This document shows positions 42,712 through 51,147 of a DNA stretch of 64,000 nt, piece by piece; the first letter of the stretch is position 1; every line of letters begins with the position of its first letter. Source of the stretch: DATJLY01 sp963773665 (GTDB lineage: Bacteria > Pseudomonadota > Alphaproteobacteria > ATCC43930 > CGMCC-115725); NCBI GenBank assembly GCA_963773665.1, contig CAVZBZ010000001.1, positions 868,001 through 932,000 on the forward strand, in the 5' to 3' direction. Both the position numbers and the translations under genes were made by a program. Under the pieces are notes generated by a model. The model was not told where the DNA came from. It made no database searches and saw only the letters and a program-made list of their open reading frames with translations.

Positions 42712-43544
42712 GCGAAAAAGGCGATCGTCCGCATCTCGATGCTCTCGCGCGGCGGTGCATCCGCCGGCGTCGTTGGATCGTCGAAGGCAGTATGCGCCAC
42801 GAAGCGCGCGACGTCGCGCCCGGAATCGTAGCACTTGAAGACGAGCGCCTCGTCCTTTTGCATCGCCGGCGCATAAAGCCAGCGATGCCGCGGATCGTAG
42901 CGCATGACATAGATCTCGCCCGTGCGATCGGGATAGCGCTGCTCGGAGCGGACGAAGTCCTGGGGCGCGGCGCTCGCGGCATCGCACAGCGCCAGCGGCT
43001 GATCCAGGAGCGGCCCGCGAATGGGGCGCCAGACATTGATGAAGGCAAAGCGCCGGGCGAGCAGCGCCTCGGCCTCGTCTCCCATCAGGTCGCGCACGCG
43101 CTGCGGCCCCGATGCCTCGGTATAGTCGTTGTGGACGCGCATCACCGGAAGGCGCCGCTCGCCGGGCGCGCGGTCCTGCGTTTCCCAGCTGCGCCGCCGC
43201 ACGGTGTGATCGAACACGACGACCCGCGCGCCGGTCAGCTCGGTCACCAGCGCCTCGGTCTCCGGGTAATAGACGCGCTTCAGCTCGTCGGCGTCGTAGA
43301 AGTCGGCGACGGCGCTGTTGCGGCGCACGAGCTCGAAGCCCGCGCCGTCGAGCGAAAGCTCGCTCGCAATCGGCCGCATCGACCGGATCGAAACGGTGCG
43401 CTCGTCGAAAACCGCGTTCGTGCGCGGCTGGCCGTCGGGCGGCCCGTAGGAATAGGTGAACGGCGTCTCCGCCATCGGCGCAAGATATGTCAACCTGGCC
43501 GCAACGGCCGGCAGCGACGTCACGGAAATGTCACGCGCGCGCAT
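42708..43544 (-). CDS. CmcJ/NvfI-like oxidoreductase
   Basis: This 278-residue protein resembles the CmcJ/NvfI/AsaB group: ARLTYLAPMAETPFTYSYGP, VFDHTVRRR, VHNDYTEASGPQRVRDL and FAFINVWRPIRGPLLDQPLA are characteristic, as is YVMRYDPRHRWLYAPAMQKD near the end. Members are related to 2-oxoglutarate-dependent oxygenases and act on varied small molecules. The substrate is unknown. It is coupled to gspG downstream; sapC lies 60 bases upstream. Confidence 0.8.
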   Translation of the reverse strand: MRARDISVTSLPAVAARLTYLAPMAETPFTYSYGPPDGQPRTNAVFDERTVSIRSMRPIASELSLDGAGFELVRRNSAVADFYDADELKRVYYPETEALVTELTGARVVVFDHTVRRRSWETQDRAPGERRLPVMRVHNDYTEASGPQRVRDLMGDEAEALLARRFAFINVWRPIRGPLLDQPLALCDAASAAPQDFVRSEQRYPDRTGEIYVMRYDPRHRWLYAPAMQKDEALVFKCYDSGRDVARFVAHTAFDDPTTPADAPPRESIEMRTIAFFA

Positions 43545-43604
43545 CGGGCTCTCCCTTCGCGAGCGAAAGATATGCGCTCGGGCCGCCGATTCCCAGAGGC
43601 AGCC

Positions 43605-44339
43605 TCACGTGCGGCCGAGCGCGGCGGCGCCAAGATCGACGATGCGCCCCCAGCGGCCGGATGCATTGAAATGCGCATAGATCGGGGCGAGCCAGCCGCG
43701 CTTGCGCCAGTCGAGAAACACCGCATCGTCGAGCGCCTCGAATTTCTGCGGATCGATGACGCGAAATCCCTGGAGGCGGGCCGAGCCGCCCGTCTTGAAC
43801 TCGATGAGCGCGCTGTTGTCGGCGAGGAGATCGCGCGCGTCGAGCGCGGCGACAAATTCACCCGTCTCCTTGAGCGACTGGAACAGCGATTTGCACAGCT
43901 CGAGCGCCTGAGTGAGCGCCTCGGCCGGCTGCCTGTCCTTGAACAGCGGATCGCCCGACTTGCCGAGCAGCGGCGCCTCCGGATCGATGCCGAGCACGAA
44001 CTGATTGCCGGGCGCTTCGATGAAGGCGAATGGATAGTTGCGGACATAGGCCGGGACATAGGTCCCGGGGCGCCAGCTGCCGTCCGGTTCCAGGAACAGG
44101 TTCTCGCGGTCGCGGTATCCCACGATCGCGAGCATCGCGCCCTGCCCCTTGGCGCCGAACACGATCGGATAATCGCCCGATGCCGCCGCCGCCTCGTGGA
44201 GCGCGATCGGCACGGCATTGGTCTCGCGCGCAAAGTCATAGTCGCGGCCGCGCTGCATGCGGAGTTCGCCGTGCCGGGCCGGATCGAGCGGCATGATCCC
44301 GCGGAAAAACATCGGCAATTGCGGTGCGTTCGTAGCCAT
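43605..44339 (-). CDS. SapC family protein
   Basis: This 244-residue protein begins with QLPMFFRGIMPLDPARHGEL and has ETNAVPIALHEAAAASGDYP, LFLEPDGSWRPGTYVPAYVR and YPFAFIEAPGNQFVLGIDPE, matching the SapC family (named for a Campylobacter S-layer-locus protein). The family often lies beside TonB receptors or oxygenases in proteobacteria; its function is not established. The co-directional downstream gene is the CmcJ-like oxidoreductase. Confidence 0.85.
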   Translation of the reverse strand: MATNAPQLPMFFRGIMPLDPARHGELRMQRGRDYDFARETNAVPIALHEAAAASGDYPIVFGAKGQGAMLAIVGYRDRENLFLEPDGSWRPGTYVPAYVRNYPFAFIEAPGNQFVLGIDPEAPLLGKSGDPLFKDRQPAEALTQALELCKSLFQSLKETGEFVAALDARDLLADNSALIEFKTGGSARLQGFRVIDPQKFEALDDAVFLDWRKRGWLAPIYAHFNASGRWGRIVDLGAAALGRT

Positions 44340-44464
44340 GCCGGTGCGCCCTCGTTGCGAGAGGCGGTTCTAGGCCGCGCCCGGCGCGGTGTCATGCGTT
44401 TCCTTCGCGTTGCAATCGACGGGCGAACGCACGAAACTTGGCGCAGCGAACGAGGAGGTAAGCC

Positions 44465-45217
44465 ATGGCGGACAAAGTCGCGCTCGTCACGGGAGCCGGA
44501 ACCGGGATCGGCCGTGCGGCGGCGCTGGCGCTCGTCAGGGACGGCTACGGCGTGGTGCTCGCGGGCCGCCGGCGCGAGCCGCTCGAGGTGACGGCGCGCG
44601 CAGCCGAGGCGATTGGCGGGCGCACGCTCGTCGTACCGGCCGACATCTCGAGCCAGGATTCGGTCCGCGCCCTCTTCGCCAAGACCAAGGAGAAATTCGG
44701 CCGGCTCGACGTGCTGTTCAACAATGCCGGGTTCGGCGCGCCGGCGGGGCCGATGGAGGATCTGCCGCTCGAAAAATGGCAGGCGGTGGTGGACACCAAT
44801 CTCACCGGCACGTTCCTGTGCACGCAGGAAGCCATCAAGATCATGAAGGACCAGACGCCGCGCGGCGGCCGCATCATCAACAACGGCTCGATCTCGGCGC
44901 ATTCGCCGCGGCCGGGCTCGGTGGCCTATACCGCGACGAAGCATGCGATCACCGGCCTCACCAAGACCACCTCGCTCGACGGCCGCAAGTACGACATCGC
45001 GTGCGGCCAGATCGACATCGGCAACGCCGCGACCGAGATGACGCAGCGCATGGCGAACGGGATCGTGCAGGCGAACGGCACGATCATGGTCGAGCCGCGC
45101 ATGGATGTGGAAGATGTCGGCCGCGCCATCGTGTTCATGGCCAACCTCACGCTCGATTCGAACGTGCAGTTCATGACCATCATGGCGACCAAGATGCCGT
45201 TCGTCGGCCGCGGCTGA
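44465..45217 (+). CDS. Short-chain dehydrogenase/reductase
   Basis: This 250-residue SDR has the cofactor motif TGAGTGIGRAAALAL, NNAGF (residues about 90-94), and the catalytic YTATK (about residue 156) after a Ser in GSISAHSP. An Arg in AGRRREP right after strand 2 suggests NADP(H). Substrate unknown. AGGAGG lies seven bases before the ATG. Its stop abuts the stop of the convergent pxpA. Confidence 0.9.
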   Translation: MADKVALVTGAGTGIGRAAALALVRDGYGVVLAGRRREPLEVTARAAEAIGGRTLVVPADISSQDSVRALFAKTKEKFGRLDVLFNNAGFGAPAGPMEDLPLEKWQAVVDTNLTGTFLCTQEAIKIMKDQTPRGGRIINNGSISAHSPRPGSVAYTATKHAITGLTKTTSLDGRKYDIACGQIDIGNAATEMTQRMANGIVQANGTIMVEPRMDVEDVGRAIVFMANLTLDSNVQFMTIMATKMPFVGRG

Positions 45218-45988
45218 TCAATCGACGAAGCTGCTGAAGGGCAGGATCGCGGCGCCGTGGCGCTCGAGCGCGGTGCGCAGCGCCCGCGCCATGGTGACTG
45301 CGCCGGGCGTGTCGCTGTGGACTGAGACGCTGTCGATCCGGACCGGCCGCTTCGTGCCGCCCTGAGTGCGGATCGCCTGCTCGTCGAGCATCCGCAGCAC
45401 GCCCTTCACGGCCTCGTCGGCATCGTGGATGACGGCGCCGGGCTCCTTGCGCGGCGCGAGGTTGCCGTCCTCGCCATAGGCGCGGTCGGCATAGACCTCG
45501 CGCGCGACGCGCAATCCGGCGCGCAGGGCCGCGCGCTCGGTCGCCAGGCCCGGCATCGCGACCAGGATGAGGTCGCGGTCGAGCGAGCGGATGGCGCGCG
45601 CGATCCCGTCGGCGAGCGAATCATCCATTTGCGCCATGTTGGCGAGCGAGCCGTGCAGCTTCACGTGGCTGACGCGGTGCCCGGACGCGGCCGCGATGCC
45701 CTGGAGCGCGCCGACCTGGTAGAGCACGAAGCGGCCGACCTCGTCGGGCGTGTCGCCGAGGATCGGGCGGCGGCCAAAGCCCCACAAATCCAGAAAGCTC
45801 GGGTGCGCCCCGATCGCGATGCCCTTCGCCCGGGCGGTCGCGACCGTCTCGTGCATGACGAGCGGGTCGCCGCCATGGAAGCCGCAGGCGATGTTGGCGC
45901 TGGTGACGAGGTCGAGCATCGCCCGGTCGTCGCCGATCCGGTAGGCGCCGAAGCTTTCGCCCATGTCGCTGTTGAGATCGATCTTCAT
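45218..45988 (-). CDS. pxpA: 5-oxoprolinase subunit PxpA (LamB/YcsF family)
   Basis: This 256-residue protein opens MKIDLNSDMGESFGAYRIGD and has IACGFHGGDPLVMHETVATA, HPSFLDLWGFGRR and SVSVHSDTPGAV, the LamB/YcsF signature. PxpA forms, with PxpB and PxpC, the ATP-dependent 5-oxoprolinase that opens pyroglutamate to glutamate. It is divergent from pxpBC with 186 bases between, so both could share a control region. The ATG at 45988 gives the family N-terminus. Confidence 0.93.
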   Translation of the reverse strand: MKIDLNSDMGESFGAYRIGDDRAMLDLVTSANIACGFHGGDPLVMHETVATARAKGIAIGAHPSFLDLWGFGRRPILGDTPDEVGRFVLYQVGALQGIAAASGHRVSHVKLHGSLANMAQMDDSLADGIARAIRSLDRDLILVAMPGLATERAALRAGLRVAREVYADRAYGEDGNLAPRKEPGAVIHDADEAVKGVLRMLDEQAIRTQGGTKRPVRIDSVSVHSDTPGAVTMARALRTALERHGAAILPFSSFVD

Positions 45989-46032
45989 CGCGCTTCCCAG
46001 AGTTGCCGCGGCCCTTCGATCGCGCAACAGCC

Positions 46033-46101
46033 GAAATTGGCTTCGTTCGGTAATTTCGCCCCCGGCCCGCTGCCGGCAAATTGGGTTCGTTCGGTAATTT
46101 C
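46033..46101. repeat. Tandem pair of a 25-bp intergenic repeat
   Basis: AATTGGCTTCGTTCGGTAAT plus TTCGC (46033-46057) recurs with one change at 46077-46101 (AATTGGGTTCGTTCGG...). It lies between pxpA and pxpBC. The sequence looks like a family of short intergenic repeats rather than a promoter. Confidence 0.5.
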
Positions 46102-46174
46102 GCTCTTATCGACCGCGGGCAGATTGCTTCGCCTTCGGCTCCGCGCAATGACAGACTGAAGTGTCATTGATACC

Positions 46175-46930
46175 ATGCCGGACGAAACGGATCAACGTAA
46201 ATTGCGTACGAGCCCCTACCCCCGCTTCCTGCCGGCCGGCGAGGCCGCGCTCGTGGTCGAGCTGGGCGGCGAGATCGCGCTTGCGGTCAACGCGCGCGTG
46301 CGGGCGCTCGACCGGCTAGTCGCGGACGCCGCCATCGCCGGCGTCGCCGAGACGCTGCCGACCAACCGCTCGCTCTTCATCGCCTACGAGCCGCTGACCC
46401 TCTCCTTTGGCGCGCTCGTGCGCCGGGTCGAGGTGCTCCTCGCGTCCTTGCCGGAAGCGCCCGCGGAAACCGCCGGCAAGTCGTGGCTCATTCCCGTCGC
46501 CTATGGCGGCGTGTACGGCGTCGATCTGGCGGGCGTGGCGGCGACGCTCGGCATGAGCGAGGCAGCCGCGATCGAGCGCCACGCGGCGCCGGAATACCGT
46601 GTCTTCATGATCGGATTTCAGCCGGGCTTCGCCTATCTCGGGCCGCTCGACGCGGCGCTTTTCGTTTCGCGCCACGATGCGCCGCGCGCGGAGATCCCGG
46701 CCGGCACCGTGTCGATCGCAGGCCCGCAGACGGTCATCAATTCGGTCGCGGCGCCGAGCGGGTGGAAGCTGATCGGCCGCACGCCGGTGCGGCTCTTCGA
46801 TCTGCGCCGGGCGGCGCCCTTCCTTCTGGCGCCGGGCGACCGCGTGCGCTTCCGGCCGGTGCCGGGGTCTGCGTTCGACGCGCTCGAGGCGCGCGCGGCG
46901 GCGGGCGAGATATTGGCCGAGGCATCATGA
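46175..46930 (+). CDS. pxpB: 5-oxoprolinase subunit PxpB (KipI family)
   Basis: This 251-residue protein has PRFLPAGEAALVVELGGEIA, SWLIPVAYGG, YGVDLAGVAATLGMSEAAAI, YRVFMIGFQPGFAYLG and VSIAGPQTVIN, the standard PxpB/KipI sequence (cyclophilin-like fold). It works with PxpC and PxpA in 5-oxoproline hydrolysis. Its stop overlaps the pxpC start (ATGA). The N-terminal 15 residues are variable. Confidence 0.93.
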   Translation: MPDETDQRKLRTSPYPRFLPAGEAALVVELGGEIALAVNARVRALDRLVADAAIAGVAETLPTNRSLFIAYEPLTLSFGALVRRVEVLLASLPEAPAETAGKSWLIPVAYGGVYGVDLAGVAATLGMSEAAAIERHAAPEYRVFMIGFQPGFAYLGPLDAALFVSRHDAPRAEIPAGTVSIAGPQTVINSVAAPSGWKLIGRTPVRLFDLRRAAPFLLAPGDRVRFRPVPGSAFDALEARAAAGEILAEAS

Positions 46931-47934
46931 GCGCGGCGCTGCGCGTGCTCGCGCCCGGGCCGATGACGACCTTGCAGGATGGCGGGCGCGTGGGCTGGCT
47001 CAGGTTCGGCGTGGCGCAATCGGGCGCGCTCGATCCCCGCGCGCTTGCCGCGGCCAATCTCCTGGCCGGCAACCGGCCGGACGAAGGCGCGCTCGAAATG
47101 ACGCTCGCGGGCGGCGAATTCGCGGCCGAGGGCGGGCCTGTGCGGATCGCGCTCGCCGGATGCGACATGAGGGCGACGATCGACGGCGCCGCCGCTGCGC
47201 CGGGGCGAAGCCACACGCTGGCCGCCGGATCGGTGCTGCGGATCGGCGCCGCGCGATCGGGCGCGCGGGCATATCTCGCGGCGGCGGGCGGGTTCGCGGC
47301 CGAGCCCGTGTTCGGCAGCGTCGCCACGCACCTGCGCTCGGGCATCGGCGGATTTTCCGGCCGCGCGCTCGCCGCGGGCGACGTGCTGACGCTCTCGGGT
47401 GCGCCCGAGGGGCCGGAATTGAGCCTCGCCGCGCCGCCGCCGCCGTCGCACCCGCGCGTCCGAATCGTGCTGGGGCCGCAGGACGATGGCTTCACCGAGG
47501 CGGCGCTCGCGGCCTTGCTCGGCGCCGAGTACCGCGTCACGCCGCGCGCCGACCGGATGGGCTGCCGCCTCGAAGGCAAGCGCCTCGAACATCGCGCGGA
47601 CTTCAACATCGTCTCCGACGGGGTCGCATCGGGCAGCATCCAGGTGCCGGGCGACGGACAGCCGATCATTTTGCTCGCCGACCGGCAGACGACGGGCGGC
47701 TATCCCAAGATCGCGACCGTGATCGGCGCCGACCTGCCGGCGCTCGGCCAGGCGCGGCCGGGCGATATTCTGCGCTTCGAGGCGGTGACGCTCGATGCGG
47801 CGGTCGCGGCGCGGCGCGCGCTTCGGGCGTGGCTCGACGCGTTGCCGGCGCTGGTCGCGCCCGTGGGCGTGCTCGACAGCGAGCGGCTTTTGCGCACCAA
47901 CCTCATCAGCGGCGTGAGCGGCGGCGAGACTTGA
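46927..47934 (+). CDS. pxpC: 5-oxoprolinase subunit PxpC (biotin-dependent carboxyltransferase-like)
   Basis: This 335-residue protein has LAPGPMTTLQDGGRVGWLRF, GVAQSGALDPRALAAANLLA, GPQDDGFTEAAL, ADRMGCRLEGKRL and SDGVASGSIQVPGDGQPIIL followed by DRQTTGGYPKIATVI, all typical PxpC/KipA motifs. It completes the 5-oxoprolinase with PxpA and PxpB. Coupled to pxpB by an ATGA overlap. Confidence 0.93.
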   Translation: MSAALRVLAPGPMTTLQDGGRVGWLRFGVAQSGALDPRALAAANLLAGNRPDEGALEMTLAGGEFAAEGGPVRIALAGCDMRATIDGAAAAPGRSHTLAAGSVLRIGAARSGARAYLAAAGGFAAEPVFGSVATHLRSGIGGFSGRALAAGDVLTLSGAPEGPELSLAAPPPPSHPRVRIVLGPQDDGFTEAALAALLGAEYRVTPRADRMGCRLEGKRLEHRADFNIVSDGVASGSIQVPGDGQPIILLADRQTTGGYPKIATVIGADLPALGQARPGDILRFEAVTLDAAVAARRALRAWLDALPALVAPVGVLDSERLLRTNLISGVSGGET

Positions 47935-48047
47935 CTGGCGCGAGCGGCCTGCATCGGCTCAACCTCTGGCCGCCCGAGGTTCCGCTTGTCGTTTGCACCT
48001 TGTGCCCGCCTTGCGGGAAAACCGAAAAAGTACGAATATTCACGCCA

Positions 48048-48078
48048 GACTGGAAGCCCCTTTTGGGAGCTTCCAGTC
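48048..48078. terminator. Strong hairpin between pxpC and doxX-like gene
   Basis: GACTGGAAGCCCC (48048-48060) pairs with GGGAGCTTCCAGTC (48065-48078) around TTTT, with one bulged A. It lies 114 bases after the pxpC stop and 69 before the DoxX ATG. It may end pxpBC transcription or act in the DoxX leader. Confidence 0.5.
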
Positions 48079-48146
48079 AATATCCGAGGCGACGGGCGAT
48101 GCCAAAGCCCGTCTTGACAAGAAATTCCAGCACAAAGGGAGGAACG

Positions 48147-48653
48147 ATGAGCAACCTCGACACGGGCGCGCCTGCGCCCATCATTCCGGCCTTTCGTCGA
48201 ATTGTGGCGCCGCTCGCGCCTTACGGGTTTGTTTTTATCCGATTCGTGGCCGGATTGATTATCGCGCGCCATGGCTACCCGAAGCTGTTCGAGGGCGGCG
48301 CCGCCGGCTTGGCGCGCGGATCGATCCTGCCGACGCTCGGTTTCACGCCTGCGCTCATGTGGGCCTGGATCGTCGGCTGCGTCGAATTCTTCGGCGGGTT
48401 GTGCCTCGCCTTCGGGTTTTTGACGCGTCTCGCCTCGGCGCTGCTCATTTGCGAATTCACGGTGATCGTCTTCCGGGTCAAATGGGCGAACGGCTTCATC
48501 GCATTCGCGCCGACCGCAATCCAGCCGGGCTTCGCCGGACTCGTACCGGGCGGGTTCGAGTTCGAGATGCTGTTGGGCTTGATCTGCGTCGCAGCGTTCT
48601 TCCGCGGCGGCGACCGGTGCTCGATCGACCGGCTTATCGGCAAAGAGCTTTGA
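48147..48653 (+). CDS. DoxX family membrane protein
   Basis: This 168-residue protein has four membrane spans: YGFVFIRFVAGLIIARHGYP, ALMWAWIVGCVEFFGGLCLA, LASALLICEFTVIVF and a final EMLLGLICVAAFF. The R..AG..ii.HG..Klf pattern and the second-span Glu-Phe-Phe-Gly-Gly are DoxX hallmarks. Some DoxX proteins take part in quinone-linked oxidation, but most are uncharacterised. GGGAGGAA precedes the ATG. Confidence 0.87.
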   Translation: MSNLDTGAPAPIIPAFRRIVAPLAPYGFVFIRFVAGLIIARHGYPKLFEGGAAGLARGSILPTLGFTPALMWAWIVGCVEFFGGLCLAFGFLTRLASALLICEFTVIVFRVKWANGFIAFAPTAIQPGFAGLVPGGFEFEMLLGLICVAAFFRGGDRCSIDRLIGKEL

Positions 48654-48725
48654 TCTAGCCAGGGGGCTGGTCTCCAAGCCCCGCCGTAACGGGTCGAACA
48701 TGGTGCCGGCTCATCGGGCCGGGAC

Positions 48726-49517
48726 TCAGATCACGGCGAGCGAGGCGTTGGGGATGTCGGTGATGAGCATCGCGCCCGGAAAATGCGAGATGAAGAAGGG
48801 CGGCTTCACCTTTTCCGCTACCGCCTGGGGCGTGACGCCGCACGCCCAGAACACCGGCAGCTCGTCATCCTTCACCTCGACCGGATCGCCGTAATCGGGT
48901 TTTGCGAGATCCGCGATGCCGAGCCCTTCGGGCAAGCCCAGATGCACCGGCGCGCCGTGCACGCCGGGAAAGCGCGAAGTGATCTGCACCGCGCGGATGG
49001 CGTCGGCGGGACGGAACGGGCGCATCGACACGACCAGTGGCCCGCGAAAGCGCCCGGCCGGCGCGGTCGCGATCGCCGTCCTGTACATCGGCACGGTGGT
49101 GCCGCGCTCGATGTGGCGGATCGCGAGGCCCGCCTCCATGAGCGGCCATTCGAACGAGAGCGAACAGCCGAGCACGAAGGTCACGAGATCGTTGCGCCAG
49201 TGCGACAGAATATCGGCGGGCGCATCGACCGCGACGCCGTCGCGGAACACGCGGTAGCGCGGCACGTCGGTGCGGATGTCGATGTCGTGCCCCAAGCTCG
49301 GCAGATCGGCGCGGCCCGGCTCGCCCACGGCAAGCAGCGGGCACGGCTTCGGGTTCCTGAGGCAGAAGCGCAGGAAATCGTCGGCCCAGTCGGCGGGCAG
49401 GATCGCGATGTTGCCCTGCGCCATGCCGGGGCCGACGCCGGCGGTCTGGCCGGTGTATGCGCCGCTTCGGATCCGGGCGCGCGCTTGCGCGGCGGACAAT
49501 CCGGCCAGCGGCGCCAT
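48726..49517 (-). CDS. DUF1445 hydro-lyase, putative D-glutamate cyclase family
   Basis: This 263-residue protein has SGAYTGQTAGVGPGMAQGNI, FLRFCLRNPKPCPLLAVGEP, DIDIRTDVPRYRVFRDG, GCSLSFEWPLMEAGLAIRHI and FWACGVTPQAVAEK, the YcsI/DUF1445 signature. A eukaryotic relative is a D-glutamate cyclase producing 5-oxo-D-proline. In Bacillus the family member YcsI sits with pxpA and pxpBC, as here within 1 kb. It ends a unit with the upstream binding-protein gene, one base apart. Confidence 0.87.
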   Translation of the reverse strand: MAPLAGLSAAQARARIRSGAYTGQTAGVGPGMAQGNIAILPADWADDFLRFCLRNPKPCPLLAVGEPGRADLPSLGHDIDIRTDVPRYRVFRDGVAVDAPADILSHWRNDLVTFVLGCSLSFEWPLMEAGLAIRHIERGTTVPMYRTAIATAPAGRFRGPLVVSMRPFRPADAIRAVQITSRFPGVHGAPVHLGLPEGLGIADLAKPDYGDPVEVKDDELPVFWACGVTPQAVAEKVKPPFFISHFPGAMLITDIPNASLAVI

Positions 49518-49518
49518 G

Positions 49519-50775
49519 CTATTTCAACGCCTTCTCATAAGGGTAGATGAGATCGCCGGTCTTGTACGCGGGCGGATCGACGACCGCGACCTTGGCCGGA
49601 TCGCTGAACTGGTCGAGCGTCTTGCCGGTGATGTTGCGGTACTGCACGGTGAGGAAGCGCGCCTCGGTCCATTCGCCGTCGGGCCCGTAGCTGAAATTGC
49701 CGAGCACGGTGTGCAGCTCGTTGCCGTGGAGCCATGCGGCGATCTTGTCCTGGTCGAGGCTTTTGGACCCTTCGACCCCTTCCTCGAGCACCTGCATGTA
49801 GGCATAGGCCGAGGTTGCGGTGTTGTAGCCCAGCGGATCGACGCCTTCGGCCTGCGCCTGCGCCTGGTATTTCTTCAGCATCGCCTCGACGCCGGGGAAC
49901 AGCAGCGGCTTCAGCGGCAGCCAGTTCTCGTAGCCGACCACGCCGTTCAGCAGCGGCCCGATCTGCATCTTGATGGTGGTGTTGTTGAGGCCGACCATCG
50001 AGCCGCCGACCATCTTCGGCTTGAAGCCGATCTCGGCCAGGGATTTCAGCATGCCGACCGAATCGGGCGGGTATGACGCGATATAGAAGATGTCGGGATT
50101 TGCCGCCTGGACCGCGCGCACGATCGGCGAGAAATCCGTGGTCGGCGGCGGATAGGATTTGTCGTAGACGATCTTCATGCCGTGCGCCTTGGCGTTGGCG
50201 CGCGCGCCATCGGCGGCGTTCCGGGAGAATTCCTGGTCGCTCGAGGCGAGCGCCACGGTCTGCGGCGCAGGTTTTTGGGCGGCGGCCGCGTTGAAGAACC
50301 CGCGCGAGAACACGATTTTCGAATCCGGCCCCGTCTGCACCGACGAGAAATATTTGCCGTAGTGGAACTGGTCGTTGACGCCCAAGGCGGTGAGGCTCAC
50401 CACCACCATGTTGTGCGCCATCGCGATCGGCATGAGCGGCGCGTTCATGATGGTCGAATAGGGCCCGACGATGAGCTCGACCTTGTCGACATCCAACAGC
50501 TTCGTATAGATGCCGGGCACGTTCGCGGGACTGGTCTGGTCGTCGTAATAGACGAGCTTGACCGGGCGGCCGAGCAAGCCGCCCTTGGCGTTCACGTCCG
50601 CCTCCCAGATCTTCATGGCGAGGAGCGCGACCTTGCCATTGGCGGCGCCGCCGCCGGTCAGGGCCATGCTGAAGCCGATCTGGATCGGCTCGGCGGCGGA
50701 CGCGGACGCCGCGAGCGCGGCCGCGAACAGCGAAGCGCCGAGAATGCGGCGCAAGATGCGGGTTGCCGGGTTCAT
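49519..50775 (-). CDS. ABC transporter substrate-binding protein, branched-chain amino acid type
   Basis: This 418-residue protein has a signal peptide (ILRRILGASLFAAALAASAS AA) and a LivK-like periplasmic-binding core: IQIGFSMALTGGGAANGKVA, ADVNAKGGLLGRPVKLVYYD, NVPGIYTKLLDVDKVELIVG, LNGVVGYENWLPL. It probably binds an amino acid or related acid; the DUF1445 gene one base downstream suggests a glutamate-like or 5-oxoproline-related ligand. This is an inference. GAGGGAGC precedes the ATG. No permease or ATPase lies nearby. Confidence 0.87.
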   Translation of the reverse strand: MNPATRILRRILGASLFAAALAASASAAEPIQIGFSMALTGGGAANGKVALLAMKIWEADVNAKGGLLGRPVKLVYYDDQTSPANVPGIYTKLLDVDKVELIVGPYSTIMNAPLMPIAMAHNMVVVSLTALGVNDQFHYGKYFSSVQTGPDSKIVFSRGFFNAAAAQKPAPQTVALASSDQEFSRNAADGARANAKAHGMKIVYDKSYPPPTTDFSPIVRAVQAANPDIFYIASYPPDSVGMLKSLAEIGFKPKMVGGSMVGLNNTTIKMQIGPLLNGVVGYENWLPLKPLLFPGVEAMLKKYQAQAQAEGVDPLGYNTATSAYAYMQVLEEGVEGSKSLDQDKIAAWLHGNELHTVLGNFSYGPDGEWTEARFLTVQYRNITGKTLDQFSDPAKVAVVDPPAYKTGDLIYPYEKALK

Positions 50776-50851
50776 ATTATTTTGCTCCCTCGAGGCCAAG
50801 CCCCATTTCTCACACTGTCGCCGCCAAATTCAAGCTGGACAGCGGGACCCA

Positions 50852-50885
50852 TCTATCATTATATATGTACTCAGCTAATGATAGA
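50852..50885. promoter_or_regulatory. vapBC operator/promoter inverted repeat
   Basis: TCTATCATTA (50852-50861) and TAATGATAGA (50876-50885) are a perfect 10-bp inverted repeat with 14 bases between, ending 7 bases before the vapB ATG. The AT-rich TATATAT between the arms can serve as a -10 box. VapB-VapC complexes usually bind such repeats to repress their own operon. Confidence 0.7.
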
Positions 50886-50892
50886 GGATCCA

Positions 50893-51147
50893 ATGGCGCG
50901 TGTCATCACGATAAATCGCCCCGATGTCGTGGCGCTCGTCGAGGAAGCGGCGGACCGGCTGACCGACGGCAACAAGACCGAGGCGGTTGCGCTGGCGCTG
51001 CGGACTTTGCTCGCGCACGAACGGCGCACGGGTTCGCTTTTTGGCGCGCACCCGGCTTCGGTTCGCGTTCGCGACGGGGTCGATCTCGTCACACCTGCGC
51101 TCGACGTAGTGCCCGACGCCGAGACGGGGAAAGAGATCGCCCGGTGA
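50893..51147 (+). CDS. vapB: VapB-type antitoxin
   Basis: This 84-residue protein, ARVITINRPDVVALVEEAAD, then RLTDGNKTEAVALALRTLLA, is a ribbon-helix-helix antitoxin of the VapB/Rv0623 type that binds DNA and blocks the PIN toxin. The ATG at 50893 with GAGG upstream is preferred; an upstream ATG at 50878 lies inside the operator. Its stop overlaps the toxin start (GTGA). Confidence 0.87.
   Translation: MARVITINRPDVVALVEEAADRLTDGNKTEAVALALRTLLAHERRTGSLFGAHPASVRVRDGVDLVTPALDVVPDAETGKEIAR

Noticed and set aside
48654..48725. GC-rich stretch with short complementary segments, considered as an RNA gene
   Set aside because: No cloverleaf or known RNA pattern could be built; left as plain intergenic sequence.
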